This document shows, piece by piece, positions 51,307 to 62,689 of a stretch of DNA of 64,000 nucleotides (positions are counted from its first letter, which is position 1; each line of letters opens with the position of its first letter). The notes under the pieces were generated by a model, which was not told the DNA's origin, did not search any database, and worked only from the letters and a program-made list of their open reading frames with translations. The stretch comes from Orthosia cruda (taxonomy: Eukaryota; Arthropoda; Insecta; Lepidoptera; Noctuidae): assembly GCA_964057195.1 (NCBI GenBank), contig OZ059825.1, forward strand, positions 4,774,001 to 4,838,000, in the 5' to 3' direction. A program made the position numbers and the translations under genes.

Positions 51307-51654
51307 AAACACCTCGCTAAGTAACCACTATCCTTAAGATAAGTATATCATCTGGTAGCAGCTGTTCCCTATCTCACAGATTAAGAGATACAGTGCCTTA
51401 ACGACCCTCTTACCTCTTAAGTGAAGGACCAAATGTTGCAGTTTTATTGTAAGTACTTAAGTACCTATTTCGCAGGCCGTAATATGAATTAACGCAGCCT
51501 CGACCATCTGGCGAGGATGTGTTTTTTTTGGTGAGGCAATTTGGACATAAAGAACGTAAGGTGTTGAGAATACTTTTCTTGTTTTGATACCGATATTGAA
51601 CAGGTGTGAGCCGGTTAATTTTATTTGACGCAGATAGTAATTTTATTAACTTAC
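51307..51654. other. No recognisable feature
   Basis: Nothing I can name. Confidence 0.45.
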
Positions 51655-51895
51655 CTATACTGCATTTGAGATAAAATTAGACATTTAAATTACCCCATTT
51701 TACAACCCGTCCAAACAATTTTGACGTCTATTGCGTTCGTGATATGAAATGTAAATGACAGCTGTATTTAACAGTTAGTTTTGGTTACAGGTTTATGCTT
51801 TTTTGCTATCCTTATGTTTACGGGATGGAACTCAAAATCGGTTGAACAGAATGTAAAAAAGGGTTGTAAACAATTCTAATGTTATTGCAAATGGA
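51655..51895 (-). mobile_element. MITE, reverse copy of 14008-14251
   Basis: CTATACTGCATTTGAGATAA, CCATTTTACAACCCGTCCAA ... CTCAAAATCGGTTGAACAGA, TAATGTTATTGCAAATGG. Same length and order as the first copy, reversed. Confidence 0.85.
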
Positions 51896-52235
51896 AAAGT
51901 TGAAGAAATTTGCATAAAAGTGCCGCATTAAGGTTATTTCCTTTTACTTTCTTCACTAGGACATAGCCAAAGCCACTGGGGTCTAAAGGCTATGCGTTGC
52001 GTATGCATTCCATTTTGCACATGAAGCACTCCTTTTGTAGCAAAACTAAGCAACTAAGGAAGAATTTTTTAAAGTTTATTCCCTGAAGGGATCAAAGTTT
52101 GTATGGAAATTCGTAATTTTTACTAATGATAAAACCCACCGGGCACTTGGCTTGTAATTGTAGCGAAAACTCTTAGTCAAGTCACAATGGCTGCCAGTTA
52201 GTAGCTATAGGTATCAATAGTAGCCTAGTCACTCC
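51896..52235. other. No recognisable feature
   Basis: Nothing I can name. Confidence 0.45.
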
Positions 52236-52500
52236 TATCATCAGTATCATATCAGCCGAAAGATGTCCACAGCTGGACATAGGCCTCCTCCAAGCGTCGC
52301 CACATTGACCGATCCCGTGCGTCTCGCATTCTGCGGATCTAACAGGTCATCGGTCCACCTGGTCGCCACTCCAGAACTTATCTGCCCCATCGGCCATCCG
52401 TTCTGCGAGCAATGTGCCCTGCCCACTGCCACTTAAGTTTCGCAATTCTTCGGGCTATGTCGGTAACCCTGGTTCTCTTACGGATCTCCAAATTTCTGAT
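52236..52500 (-). pseudogene. RTE-type LINE C-terminal fragment
   Basis: CAGCCGAAAGATGTCCACAG, CCAAGCGTCGCCACATTGAC, CAGGTCATCGGTCCACCTGG, CATCGGCCATCCGTTCTGCG, CTTAAGTTTCGCAATTCTTC. On the minus strand this reads RIAKLKWQWAGHIARRTDGR WG in one frame and RWTDDLL in another. An internal deletion removes the GRPP block. Dead. Confidence 0.8.
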
Positions 52501-52989
52501 TCAATCACACAAAGGAAACTCCGAGCATAGGTCTCTCCATTGCCCTCCATTTTCAGAAACCATGGAACTAATGAAAACACATTTGCGTGAATTCGGCTGC
52601 TTTTAATTAATACAGCAATAATGTATAATGTGGTGGACTAATTAGTCCTTTATAACAAAAACATTTCATGTTAATAAACGCAAATCATCAGAACTTCATC
52701 AATTTGCAACCATAATAGACCACAACTGAAATTATATACATTTGCGATGCTTTGATGCTTATTTCGAACTAAATTTAATTTTAGATAGGGATTCGAAGCA
52801 AAACCTTCCAAAGAGAAGATAAGTATGAAACTAAGAGAATTACTATAAATATGAAATAGAACTATGAAAAGTAGATATTTATCAAATAATTTTAGATTTT
52901 AGTAAAGGAATAGGTATTGTTGAGGAATCGAACCAAGATTGAAATTTCTGTGTCCTAGGGCCATATAACGAAGAGTCGGATTATTTTAA
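52501..52989. other. No recognisable feature
   Basis: Nothing I can name. Confidence 0.45.
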
Positions 52990-53368
52990 AGCGCCCTGTA
53001 AACGATAAAATTTGCTTGACAAATTTGTTGGTCAAACTTCACATTTGCATCAAACAATAGCTGAATCCATCAAACCTTAGATCAAAACAAATTTGTTAAC
53101 ATGTTACTGTTCATTTTGTTTGACAAACATCTGGATCTGGAGATGTTGTTTGAAAAACATCGTCGTTCACGATCAAACTTGTTTGTCAAACACGTCATCA
53201 ATCAAGATGTTCGCCATACACGACAAACACGTAGACTGGTTGGCAAACGCGTCAAACACGACAAACACGTATACTGTTTGTCAAACACGTCAAACACAGC
53301 TGCACACTATCAAATAGTTTGACAAACACGTAAATTTGTCAAACAAATTTAATCGTTTACAGGGCGCT
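52990..53368. mobile_element. MITE with AGCGCCCTG ends and TTTGACAAACAC-rich interior
   Basis: AGCGCCCTGTAAACGAT(A/T)AAATTTG at both ends in inverted orientation (about 35-bp arms), flanked by TAA on both sides, a 3-bp duplication as made by PIF/Harbinger-type elements. The interior is a degenerate array of TTTGTCAAACACGT-like words on both strands; its small frames are artefacts. Confidence 0.85.
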
Positions 53369-54031
53369 TAAGATTTATTGCAAACGTGATTTCTGTCCAG
53401 AAAAGGGATGGTACTATAGGTCATGTCTAATTCCGTCTCTATATCGAGGGATCCGGTGACTGATCCCGCAATTAACTGATCCCGCGGGACGAGTTGCCGG
53501 ATACATTTATTTTAATATTTTTCTTCCGGCGACTCGTCCCACCAAAAGAATAAAAATAATCTATTGTTCAAGCCAAAAACAGTACAGTCAAACGAAAAAA
53601 TGTATAATGTAATAATTAAAGGAAAAACTATTTGTTTCAAAAATACCATTTATTTAAAAGTAACTTTTTTTGCCTCAATACAATCGTTTCTTTTCTTGTA
53701 GCAAAAATTCAGCACTGTGTCTACTAAAGATCAACAAATCATTATGGTAAAAACGTCATCAAACCTGATTTAGATATGTCAGACTGCGTCCAAAAGCTCC
53801 TACCTAAAATACGACACATATTTTAACCTAAGTACCTACATAAAAACGGTGCGGTGATATAAAAGCCGAATTTTGCAAAATGTAAATTGGAAACGTGTGT
53901 CGGAATAAGAAGGAGACATAAATCTTGTGGCTGTTTACATGTGAATGTATACTTTTTGTATCACTATGTCTCCAAGGTTTTGTATATATGGCTGTCTTTT
54001 TTTTTGCTTATTTTACACATCTATAATATAG
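53369..54031. other. Mostly unrecognised; one hairpin
   Basis: GGGACGAGTTGCCGG (53487) mirrors CCGGCGACTCGTCCC (to about 53541). The rest holds nothing I can name. Confidence 0.5.
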
Positions 54032-54067
54032 AAAGTCTGCGTCTTTGCAGTCAAAGACGCAGACTTT
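54032..54067. repeat. Perfect 15-bp hairpin
   Basis: AAAGTCTGCGTCTTT and AAAGACGCAGACTTT around the 6-base loop GCAGTC. Confidence 0.9.
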
Positions 54068-54327
54068 ACTGCAAAAGGAAAACTGCGCAGCATATTCTAG
54101 ATGCAATCATCTATGCATGAAGTTATCTATGCTAGTGCTATCTATGCGTGTTGCTAGTGTATCTATGGATGCCGTTGGGTTGTGACAATGCGACGACGCA
54201 TTTCCATAAGATGTGTTGTGTGTATATTCTGTCTGTAGACTGATTTTCATGCAGCAACAACCTATCTACCCTCCACAACCCAGTAACTGGGAAACACGAT
54301 TCTCTATGGCAAGACAGGAGAGAACCG

Positions 54328-54550
54328 TGGTGGACCAGTGGTACAGGCAGGCGCTTTAATTTGTGTAAATTATTTCACCACCACAGCTCTCAAAAACGGT
54401 GAAGGGAAACATCGTGAGGAAACCGGCATGTCCTAGAACCAAAAATTCGAAGACATGTGACATCCAACCACCCGCACTAGGCCCGCGTGGTGGATTACGG
54501 CCCATGCCCTCTCACAGAGTGGAGGCCTGTGTCCCAGCAGTTGGATCATC
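54328..54550 (+). mobile_element. tRNA-derived SINE lacking box B
   Basis: Box A TGGTGGACCAGTGGTA is joined directly to CAGGCAGGCGCTTTAATTTG; about 40 bp including box B (GGGTTCGAACCC) is missing. The body to CAGAGTGGAGGCCTGTGTCC is intact. Confidence 0.85.
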
Positions 54551-54715
54551 AATAGGAGGAGCCTCGATCTGTAGGTCTGCGGTAATGGACGGTCACCCAT
54601 CCAAGAACCGCCTTCAGCAAGTGTTACTTAACCTCTAATACCGACACGGGCGGCTGTAATGTACTTATGTATCCAGAAGGTTCACCAAATAAACTATAGT
54701 GATGAATGTATCAGT

Positions 54716-55300
54716 AAAAAAACCGGCCATGTACGAGTCGGACTCGCGCACGAAGGGTTCCGTACCATTAACACAAAAAAATACCGGCCAAGTGCGAGTC
54801 CAACTCGCGCACGAAGGGTTCCGTACCATTATCGTAAAAAACGGCAAAAATATCACGTTTGTTGTATATGGGAGCCCCACTTAAATATTTATTGTATTCT
54901 GTTTTAGTATTTGTTGTTATAGCCGGAACAGAAATACATCATCTGTGAAAATTTCAACTGTCTAGCAATCACGGTTCATGAGATACAGCCTGGTGACCGA
55001 CAGGCAGACAGACAGACGGACCGCGAAGTCTTAGTAATAGGGTCCCGTTTTTACCCTTTGGTTACGGAACCCTAAAAACGGCAATAAAATCACGTTTGTT
55101 GTATCGGAGTCCCGCTTAAATATTTATTTTATTCTTTTTTTAGTATTTGTAGTTATAGCGGAAATACATTATCTGTGAAAATGTTAACTGTCTAGCTATT
55201 ACGGTTCATGAGATACAGCCTGGTGACAGACAGACAGACGGACAGTGTAGTCTTAGTAATAGGGTCCCGTTTTTACACTTTGGGTACGGCACCGTAAAAA
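54716..55300 (+). mobile_element. Tandem GGTTCCGTACC elements
   Basis: Three pieces in the same orientation: a 5' stub (54716-54781), a full copy (54782-55076), and a 3' part (55077-55300) starting at ACGGCAATAAAATCACG. The last junction occurs where both partners share TAAAAACGGCA. Confidence 0.9.
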
Positions 55301-55669
55301 CGGACAGCAAGCGCTCTCCATCGAGTTTTCAGCTTCACGCCGGCTCTCATTCAGTAAATAAATAGGTTTACAGTTTGAACAAAAACTTTGTTAATTTTTC
55401 ATTAAACAACTTCGTGAGCAATTAATAGAGTTGTACTACCTTAGAAAATGGGATCTTTTAGTTAAACAAATTACACTTAATGTTTGGAACAGATACTTGG
55501 AAGAAATGTCCCACTAGTGTCCAGTGAATTCTAGTCTATTCCGGTTATTGTGTCTATATTGCTATTGAATGTTTCTCCTGCTTAAGTTATTCCCAGAAGA
55601 AGGGTTTACTACGAAATATTTTTGAAACAGTACTGAATTTATACATGATAGAACTAAACGGTCTACGTT
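55301..55669. other. No recognisable feature
   Basis: Nothing I can name. Confidence 0.45.
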
Positions 55670-55830
55670 CATGTTTTTAACAAGTCAACTCAGTCCACTG
55701 TTGGACGCGGGTCTTCTCTCAAATTGCCCAGCAATACCCGGTCCTCCGCCTTCCGCATTCAGTCTGTCCCAGATACCTTTTTAAGATCTGTCATTGTACA
55801 TCGGCATCTTTAGTTACGCATACCATTCTG
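55670..55830 (-). pseudogene. Degenerate LINE tail
   Basis: TCAGTCCACTGTTGGACGCG, TCTCTCAAATTGCCCAGCAA, CCGGTCCTCCGCCTTCCGCA follow the order of a lepidopteran LINE C-terminus (minus strand). No intact frame. Confidence 0.45.
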
Positions 55831-56439
55831 CGATTCTGCTTCAGCAGCCTAATGGCGTAAGTTCGGCACGGTAAAGGGTATGACCCGATGAAAGAGTATG
55901 ACAAATTCCCCTTAAATTGGTTTGGTATTGCCAAAAATTATAAGCCGCGTTCATTGGTGAAGATACGATAGTATACGAAGGTATTTTTCGAAAGAGTCCA
56001 ACAATTTTTAGCAATACTGAAAGTAATTCGGGCTCGAGAATTATATTTTTAATAAATGCAATTATTTTATTATTCGAAAATTTAAACATAATAGGTATCT
56101 ACGTATGTCTACGGGACCCACGTCCGGTAGTGAACACATTATGAAATTACGCTCCTATCGCACTGAAAATCGAATTGGAAACCGGAAAGTGCTCCCACGC
56201 GCCGGAATTTAGGTACACGAGTAAACTTCATTCGCACGTATAAATTAACTCTACCAAGTGTAACAGGCGAGAATTTCACTGAAGTGTACTATTTGCCTGC
56301 CAAGTATAATTAATTACCGCAAAACTTGATAATTAGCCAGCAATGTTTGTTTGAACTGCGATCATTTTGCAGCTACCCTGAAATTGAAACTAATTTCTCG
56401 TAAGCGGTGTGTGCGGCATCAATTTGGTTTTGCAGTGTT
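55831..56439. other. No recognisable feature
   Basis: Nothing I can name. Confidence 0.45.
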
Positions 56440-56620
56440 ATGAATAAACACATATTCCTTAAAATATCTTTTTTTAAAACATAAATTTTTCGTATTCTTC
56501 TCAGCAAAACCTTTCATTTGATACCCGTATCATGGCAGTGCACAAAAAATAGCTAGTCCGCCATCTTGGGCCGTCCGCCTTATTGGATTTAGAATGACGT
56601 CACTTAGCTAACCATGCATC
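56440..56620 (+). repeat. Dispersed repeat (TCCGCCATCTTGG family)
   Basis: CTTCTCAGCAAAACCTTTCA, CAGTGCACAAAAAATAGCTA, GTCCGCCATCTTGGGCCGTC, GGATTTAGAATGACGTCACT. Matches 6440-6560 and 25285-25330. Confidence 0.7.
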
Positions 56621-56929
56621 GTCATCCAAACTTAATCGGTGGATGATAACTGAATTAAAATTCAGCTGCAAGATTTGACCCGAATCACATAATAAATAAT
56701 AGTACAAGCCCGAACACACTTACATACATAGGTACATAAATTGAAAGTTAAATAAAATATTGTAAAAATTAAAAGAAAGGTTCCGATATATTTCTGTGGT
56801 ATTAAAAAGACACAGACAGACTGGCGTACTTGACAGTGCGACAAACCTTTTTTACCTTTTCCAAATACATTATTAGAACTATATCAACAACAGGGATGTC
56901 GCGTCGTAAGTGTAAAATATTGTTCACCA
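56621..56929. other. No recognisable feature
   Basis: Nothing I can name. Confidence 0.45.
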
Positions 56930-57135
56930 GCTTCTGCCAGCGGCTTTACCCGTTTGAAAATCAAAAATGATCTTGAGGAAAGATATTCCCGGGTTAAGAA
57001 CTATCCTATGTGCTATGCCTGACTATTATCTACCTTTGTGCCAAATTTCATCTAGATCCGTCCAGCCGTTTGCGCGTGAAGAAGTAACAAAAATACACAC
57101 ACACAAAATTTCGCCTTTATAATATTAAGTGTGAT
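56930..57135 (-). mobile_element. Helitron-like element, reverse
   Basis: ACCAGCTTCTGCCAGCGGCT at the left (reverse of the 3' end), AAATTTCATCTAGATCCGTC, and TTTCGCCTTTATAATATTAA at the right (reverse of the 5' end). An AC microsatellite (ACACACACAC) lies near the 5' end. Confidence 0.8.
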
Positions 57136-57529
57136 GTGAAGAGTGATTCGGACACCAATTCTGAAATTTTCATGCAGTTTGGTAACAATAAATACTTATT
57201 ATGTTGTGGCATGCCTATTCGGGTTTAGGGTTGTCAAATAGAAAATGATATAACGGTCATATTGATTGAATCATTATGATGGAGATTTCACAAAGTATTC
57301 GATTAAAATGTTAGACAGGATTTTAGCATTTTGTGTCTGTATTTCCAACAATCCCGGCTGACAAGGTGTTCAAAATGTCAGTCTGGCAGGCCTATTATAA
57401 ACTTTAATAGAGTGTCAATCACTTTAGTGAAGCTTGCGGCTCAATGTAAACGTTTCAGAATAAGCCCCAGACAAATTGCAATATCGTATTATTAGCTTCA
57501 TAAAGTTATTTCTTCATAATATTAAATCT
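57136..57529. other. No recognisable feature
   Basis: Nothing I can name. Confidence 0.45.
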
Positions 57530-57805
57530 TTTTAGGGTCTCGTAGCCAAAAGGCGGAAACGGAAAGGTGCAGGGTATTGATGAATCACATATTAAAAATG
57601 ATTATAAAGTACAAGTCGGTGAATGCTCTTCTAAAGATACAACTGAAAATATAACTTTGTTTTTCATTGTCCATTTGAGAAAGAGTATATATAACTACTT
57701 TGAAACAGGATTTTTTTGCCGTCGATAAAATTAACAGCGTGCACTCGTCTTGACTACGGAACTCTTCACTCTGCGTGGTTCGACGCGCACTTGTCCAGTT
57801 TTGCA
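57530..57805 (-). mobile_element. Third element type with GGTTCCGTACC-like ends
   Basis: CTTTTTAGGGTCTCGTAGCC at the left and TGCGTGGTTCGACGCGCACT, TGTCCAGTTTTG at the right are decayed versions of the usual ends. The interior matches neither the short form nor 9613-10077. Confidence 0.5.
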
Positions 57806-57924
57806 GAAACAGTTTAACGTTGTTTTTTTTTTTAATTTCATGATTTGTGCAGTCGACACTTTCGAAAAATAAATAAAAAAAGCCTTCTAAATTGAAATGG
57901 GGAGATTGCGGCACAAGTGTCTAT

Positions 57925-58217
57925 TTTTAGGGTTCCGTACCAAAAGGGTAAAAATGGGGCCCTATTACTAAGACTCCGTGGTCCGCAGTCTTTGTGTCTG
58001 TCTGTCCGTCTGTCACGAGGCTGTATCTCATGAACCGTTCATTTTCACAGATAATGTAATTCTATTGCCGCTATAACAACAAATACTAAAAACAGAATAA
58101 AATAAATATTTAAGTGGGGCTCCCATACAACAAACGAGATTTTTTTACCGTTTTTTGCGATAATGGTACGGAACCATTCGTGCGCGAGTCCGACTCACAC
58201 TTGGTCGGTTTTTTTTT
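57925..58217 (-). mobile_element. GGTTCCGTACC element
   Basis: TTTTTAGGGTTCCGTACCAA to GACTCACACTTGGTCGGTTT; full length apart from a small gap before TTCATTTTCACAGATAATG. Confidence 0.9.
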
Positions 58218-58584
58218 AACTCAACTCACTTTTTCTGTAAAGGAAGTAAAATTTCGGACACTATTTCTCTTTTGATCATTCCATTTCCCAGAAGTCCGTT
58301 CTACCAACAATTTTTCATAACATCGGACATTTCCATCGAGTCCGCATAATTTACCCCTTTGAATGCTTTTACCCACTTAATGAAATTCCCTCATTTTTAT
58401 TTTTCTTTCTCAGGTTTCAGCTAGAAAGTGAATGAATCGTACCTATTCGTTTTGTAAGAACAGAAAATGTAATGGAAATTAAATTTTATTAGACTCTCGC
58501 TCTTCCCTTTTATGTAGCTTTGCTTTTGTCCGGGAATAAAATTTTCGTGGTCTACAGAAATCATGTCACGGGGACATAATAATA
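58218..58584. other. No recognisable feature
   Basis: Nothing I can name. Confidence 0.45.
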
Positions 58585-59070
58585 GTTTATACAACGGTCA
58601 TATAACAGGAGTTATTAAAACACGAGTGTTGGTTGTAGTATCTCACGAGTGTTTTAATAGTTAATTATATGCCGTTGCATACACTATTTTATCATCACTC
58701 ATGCGGGTGAAAAAAAACAAATGTGGGAACGGAAAATATGTGGTATGGTGGGCAATTCAATTCTGATTACGCATGATTGCGCAGCGCGTATCCATAGACA
58801 ATGACACTATTTTTCTACATTAAGTCAATGATCCCATAAGCGCCAATAACTTAAAAAGAAAAAGTGTGCTATAAAATTAAAAAAAGTTATTTTATGGTGC
58901 AGTTGTTTGAAAATCGAAGGAAAATGTTGCACTGTAATGTTTTTTTTTTTAATTTTACGTTATAAAGCGAAACCACGGGACGGTATCCACGAATATAAAG
59001 TACGTGTTTATACAATAGTTTTTGAATTCATATTTGGAACATTACGTTGTGAGTGTAGATAAAAGCACAT
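58585..59070 (+). repeat. Unnamed dispersed repeat, copy 2
   Basis: Starts with a fold-back head (ATACAACGGTCATATAAC mirrored by TTATATGCCGTTGCATAC; CACGAGTG on both sides), then the body shared with 4395-4860. An insertion (CGTTATAAAGCGAAACCACG) distinguishes it from the first copy. Confidence 0.85.
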
Positions 59071-59844
59071 TATGAGTTTCAACTTTCATATTTGAAAACG
59101 GAATAGGATGCTGTATATCTTAGAAAAAAAACGTGTTTTTATTTATTTGTTTACCTATACGCTTGCGCTTGACCAATTATAAGAGTGGATAGACCTTGAC
59201 TTACCAAATAATGTTCCCTAGATGGTCATATTACGTTCATAGTAGTTCTCCGTCACGGAAAGTCTTGAACCTCACGGTTCATCTTACTGCACCGTATGCC
59301 CGCTTTTGTCAACACGATACTTCGCCAGGTGTGACGGTGACGGCCACGCTTTCTTTTCTTCCTGGAGTATTTGGTCAAAGTCTTACTATAAGTATATTAT
59401 TAGGTTGTAGGTACAATCCAGATTTCCGTTTCAAAATATCTTTAAAACAATTATTAAAGTGCTTTAACAAAGTTAAAAACATGGTACGCCAGAAGAGCTT
59501 GAGAACAATGAAAACTAGCCCAATATTAACCCTTTAGGGATTCCAGCTACAAGAACTTAAAACAAAATGTAAATTACTTTCAAAACAAAGTATTTCTACC
59601 CAAAGGACTAAACTAACATAAAACTTCTAACTTGGTCTCCAAACTGAAATATACAAAGAAACAATAGAGTTCTCTTTAAATACTACAATTGTTATAAACA
59701 ATAATGACAGAATAATGGAAGAAGAAAATGTATTGCGCCAACCCTAAGTGTCATTGGACAGGGACAGAAAAATGATGATGATAATTTTATTCATTCTATT
59801 TTTCTAAAATCAACACAAACGTGCAAAGTATCTATCATGAATGT
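59071..59844. other. No recognisable feature
   Basis: A 113-residue frame (59196-59537) shows no protein family features. A CCTAAGTGTCATTGGACAGG piece near 59743 may be a LINE scrap. Confidence 0.4.
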
Positions 59845-59930
59845 CATCATCAACAGCCTACAGCAGTCTCCTGCTGCACTGCACATACGCCTTTCCATTC
59901 GCCCGTTATTTATCCCGATTCTCGGCAACT
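59845..59930 (-). pseudogene. Short LINE tail scrap
   Basis: TCATCATCAACAGCCTACAG, CAGTCTCCTGCTGCACTGCA, CATACGCCTTTCC resembles the CAGCCTATCGCAGTCCACTG-type LINE end. Very short. Confidence 0.4.
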
Positions 59931-61149
59931 GTCATACAGCTGCTAGAGTCTGGCTATTATAACTATGCAGAACTCATAATTGGTATCCCGAAAAAGTTTT
60001 GTATGTGTCATGCTTTTACATCAGTCACTTTTGTGGTACTTGAGCTGTCAGATTGCTTACGCTGTACTTTGATTTTCACGAATCCATTGAGAAAAATTGT
60101 TAATCTAATTAGAAGTGAAATGCGGGAGTTATTATATTACATGTTATGTAAATTCCAAGATGTGAAGGAACATCACTATGTCGTTCTTAGCCAAAAATTA
60201 CTATGTTTAAAGATATCTAGATGATGACGTGTACATTGATCTAATGTTTAACTAGGAACATTTTTTCGAATACTCTTACACCTGTTCATATTGTTTACAA
60301 GAAGATCGTGTCAAGTTACAACATTATGATGCAAAACAGCAAACTTTGTGGTTTTGCGGTAATCACTCACTGAGAAAACGGTCACTCAAAATGACAAAAC
60401 TGTATTAAACCCACACTGTATCGTACTAAAGTGACTATTATTTACCAGGAATGTTTCAGAATATAAACAAAGTAGCATATCAAAAACAAAAAAAAAACTA
60501 CTATCAAAATCCTTTATCGTAGTACAATCTGTGTTACCTGCCCCAAATTTTCGGGTTCCCACTTTTTTTGAATTATGTATAGTTATAATAGCCTGGGTCT
60601 ACCGGCCACCATGCGAAGGCCGTCGCTACGCTTAGTCTTGAGACGACCTTACGTTAACCCACTGTTGAACTTCATTGGAAGAAACTCAATTGAAGCCGTT
60701 TGTGTACTCAAGCAGAAGTAACGAAATGAAACTTGTTCAATAAATAGTAATTCTAAATGCTCTGATTGGTATTGATAACTGATTTGACTGTGTCACTGTC
60801 ACTGATTTCACTTCTAATTTTGTTTGTAAAGCTAAACGAATTTGTGTTGTGAAAGAAATATCTACTAGTTAGGATTTATTGAGAGACCGAATTCAGTCAA
60901 ATAGAAACTCAAAGAGCGAGATCTATTCTAAATTCTAATTTTCTGGTTGATTACTACTGAGTGAGGGATACTTCTATCTTGCTACATCAATATTTGTTAT
61001 TATTATTTTATTTAACCACCTATATGAGTATCAACTCCAATCTGCACGTCTGATGAGTCGTAAGAGCTTCTTGAGACATACGACCTCCTCGAAAGACTGC
61101 ACAACTCATACACAACCTACTTCTCCACACTTCATCACTCCGGCAGAGA
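59931..61149. other. No recognisable feature
   Basis: The frame to 60224 is not a known protein. No repeat I can name up to the LINE remnant at 61150. Confidence 0.4.
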
Positions 61150-61320
61150 ATCTGCCCCCTGGAAACGAACCGCACTGGCGAAACTGGTAATCCCTAAACC
61201 GATTGAGGACCCAGGTTGGCCGCTGTAACATTAACCTGGCCAAATGGAGTATCATAGACCCATCAAGATCGAACACAGTGCCAGTGTGGGGCACCTTTCT
61301 AGTTACGGCCCTGTCTGCCC
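61150..61320 (+). pseudogene. LINE C-terminal fragment
   Basis: The frame from about 61152 reads LPPGNEPHWRNW, a stop at 61188-61190, then SLNRLRTQVGRCNINLAKWS and IIDPSRSNTVPVWG. It aligns directly with LPPGRELQWPIWKALNRLR, TQVGHCKHYLTKWG at 22810-23164 on the other strand. It is the region just before the C-terminal zinc knuckle of that LINE. One stop and loss of the cysteine cluster make it dead. Confidence 0.7.
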
Positions 61321-61791
61321 TTCATGCCCGACCAACTGCACCTTACGGGATTTGAACGTAGCAAACGATAGAGCTGTCCGAGTAGCTACATGTTGGTTGG
61401 ACAAAATCTGAATGGTTGAGACCATAGTTTGAGTTAATCGACACGGAAGGAGAAGACATAAATTGGCCCACTTCTGGGCAAAGGTATCCCACATATTTGC
61501 CCAGCACTTTTTATGCTCTGCCTTCTACTGCCATTCCGTCACTCCACTAACAATCTTAACCCATCTATCTGTCTTGATACATAATTTACCTAATAAAGTA
61601 AAATTCAAAAAGTTTAGAAACCCTCAACACATTTTTATTTCATGCTACATAAGTTATCTAGTAGTAAACACGCTTCGATCGACAATCTATTGAACACGTA
61701 ATTATGACAAGATATCTTGCGAAAACCGCCCGATCCAAACAGTAAAATGAATGCCGTACAATCAAACATACAATTGCATAATAGCTATTTA
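61321..61791. other. No recognisable feature
   Basis: May include decayed LINE sequence following 61320. Nothing definite. Confidence 0.4.
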
Positions 61792-61911
61792 TGCAACTGT
61801 TACGTTATGGACGGTCTTTTAATACGAGTGCCATTTTTCGGTACAAGCGTAGCGCGTACCGAAATAGGTGGGCACGAGTTATTAAAAGACCAATAACGTA
61901 CAGTTGCATAC
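61792..61911. repeat. Fold-back element
   Basis: ATGCAACTGTTACGTTA mirrors TAACGTACAGTTGCAT; GGTCTTTTAATACGAGTGCC mirrors GGGCACGAGTTATTAAAAGA CC; the loop CGGTACAAGCGTAGCGCGTA CCG is itself paired. Same architecture as 15991-16083 and the heads of 4395 and 58585. Confidence 0.85.
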
Positions 61912-62215
61912 AAGATTTTATCTACGAAGGAAGGAATAAAACACAGAAAAATAAGTATTTTATTTTTTCATTGAGTCTTTATTAGGTATAAGGATCTTGT
62001 AGCCGCAACAGCCAAATAGTATACGATACTTTTGTTCTAAACATGTTCCATTTTTAGAAACATCATTTACATTGTCTCGTCTTCGAAGTATAATTATAGG
62101 TACCTGGCTGTATGTTCAGAATGTCTTTGCTTGTGTTTTAGAATTTATGACGATTCGCATAATGCAACCCGATGTCGTTATGGGTATCATAATGAAACCG
62201 CTGTCAATTTTGTAA
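61912..62215. other. No recognisable feature
   Basis: Nothing I can name. Confidence 0.4.
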
Positions 62216-62440
62216 TTCGAATATAACGAAACCGAAGTAGATAAAAGAATAATAACATACAACACAAGAAGTAAAAACAAATTCCAACTAGCAACTGCAT
62301 GTGCACGGACTAATTATGGCAAAAAAACAGTTTTAGTGGAGGGAGCACAGCTGTTCAATGATTTACCAGAAAATATAAAGAGGCGTGATAATATTAACTT
62401 ATTTAAGAGTAAACTAAAAAAACATGTATGTATTCTTTAA
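62216..62440 (+). pseudogene. LINE (CR1/Jockey-like) reverse transcriptase C-terminus
   Basis: Open from the TAA at 62213-62215 to TAA 62438-62440, with no ATG start. Reads RIITYNTRSKNKFQLA, then KKTVLVEGAQLFNDLPENIK and NINLFKSKLKKHVCIL-stop. YNTR-KN, a (G)xxLFN-LP-xIK block and FKSKLKK(H/F) close the ORF2 of many insect CR1/Jockey LINEs. The reverse transcriptase itself is absent. The adjoining sequence to about 62545 (CTCATTATAAGTGAACTGTT, ending AAATAAAAAAAACAAAAA) fits a short 3' UTR. Confidence 0.7.
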
Positions 62441-62550
62441 CTTTGCCAACGCCCCGGAGGCAAATACTATATTATTATTTAGATTAAGTAACTTTGTATC
62501 TCATTATAAGTGAACTGTTATTTATAAGTTCTTATGGGAAATAAAAAAAA

Positions 62551-62682
62551 CAAAAATTCAAAGACATGTGACATCTACCAATCCGCACTGGGCCCGCGTG
62601 GTGGATTATAGCCCACTCCCTCTATGTGAGGAGGCCTGTGTCCCATCAGTGGGAACTTTAAAAGGCTGATGATGTGATGATG
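62551..62682 (+). mobile_element. tRNA-derived SINE, 3' half
   Basis: ATTCAAAGACATGTGACATC, GCCCGCGTGGTGGATTATAG, GAGGAGGCCTGTGTCCCATC, ending TGATGATGTGATGATGG. The tRNA-related head is missing. Confidence 0.85.
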
Positions 62683-62689
62683 GGAAATA

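Noticed and set aside
59841..60224. 127-residue plus-strand frame
   Set aside because: Begins in a LINE scrap and shows no coherent protein motif.
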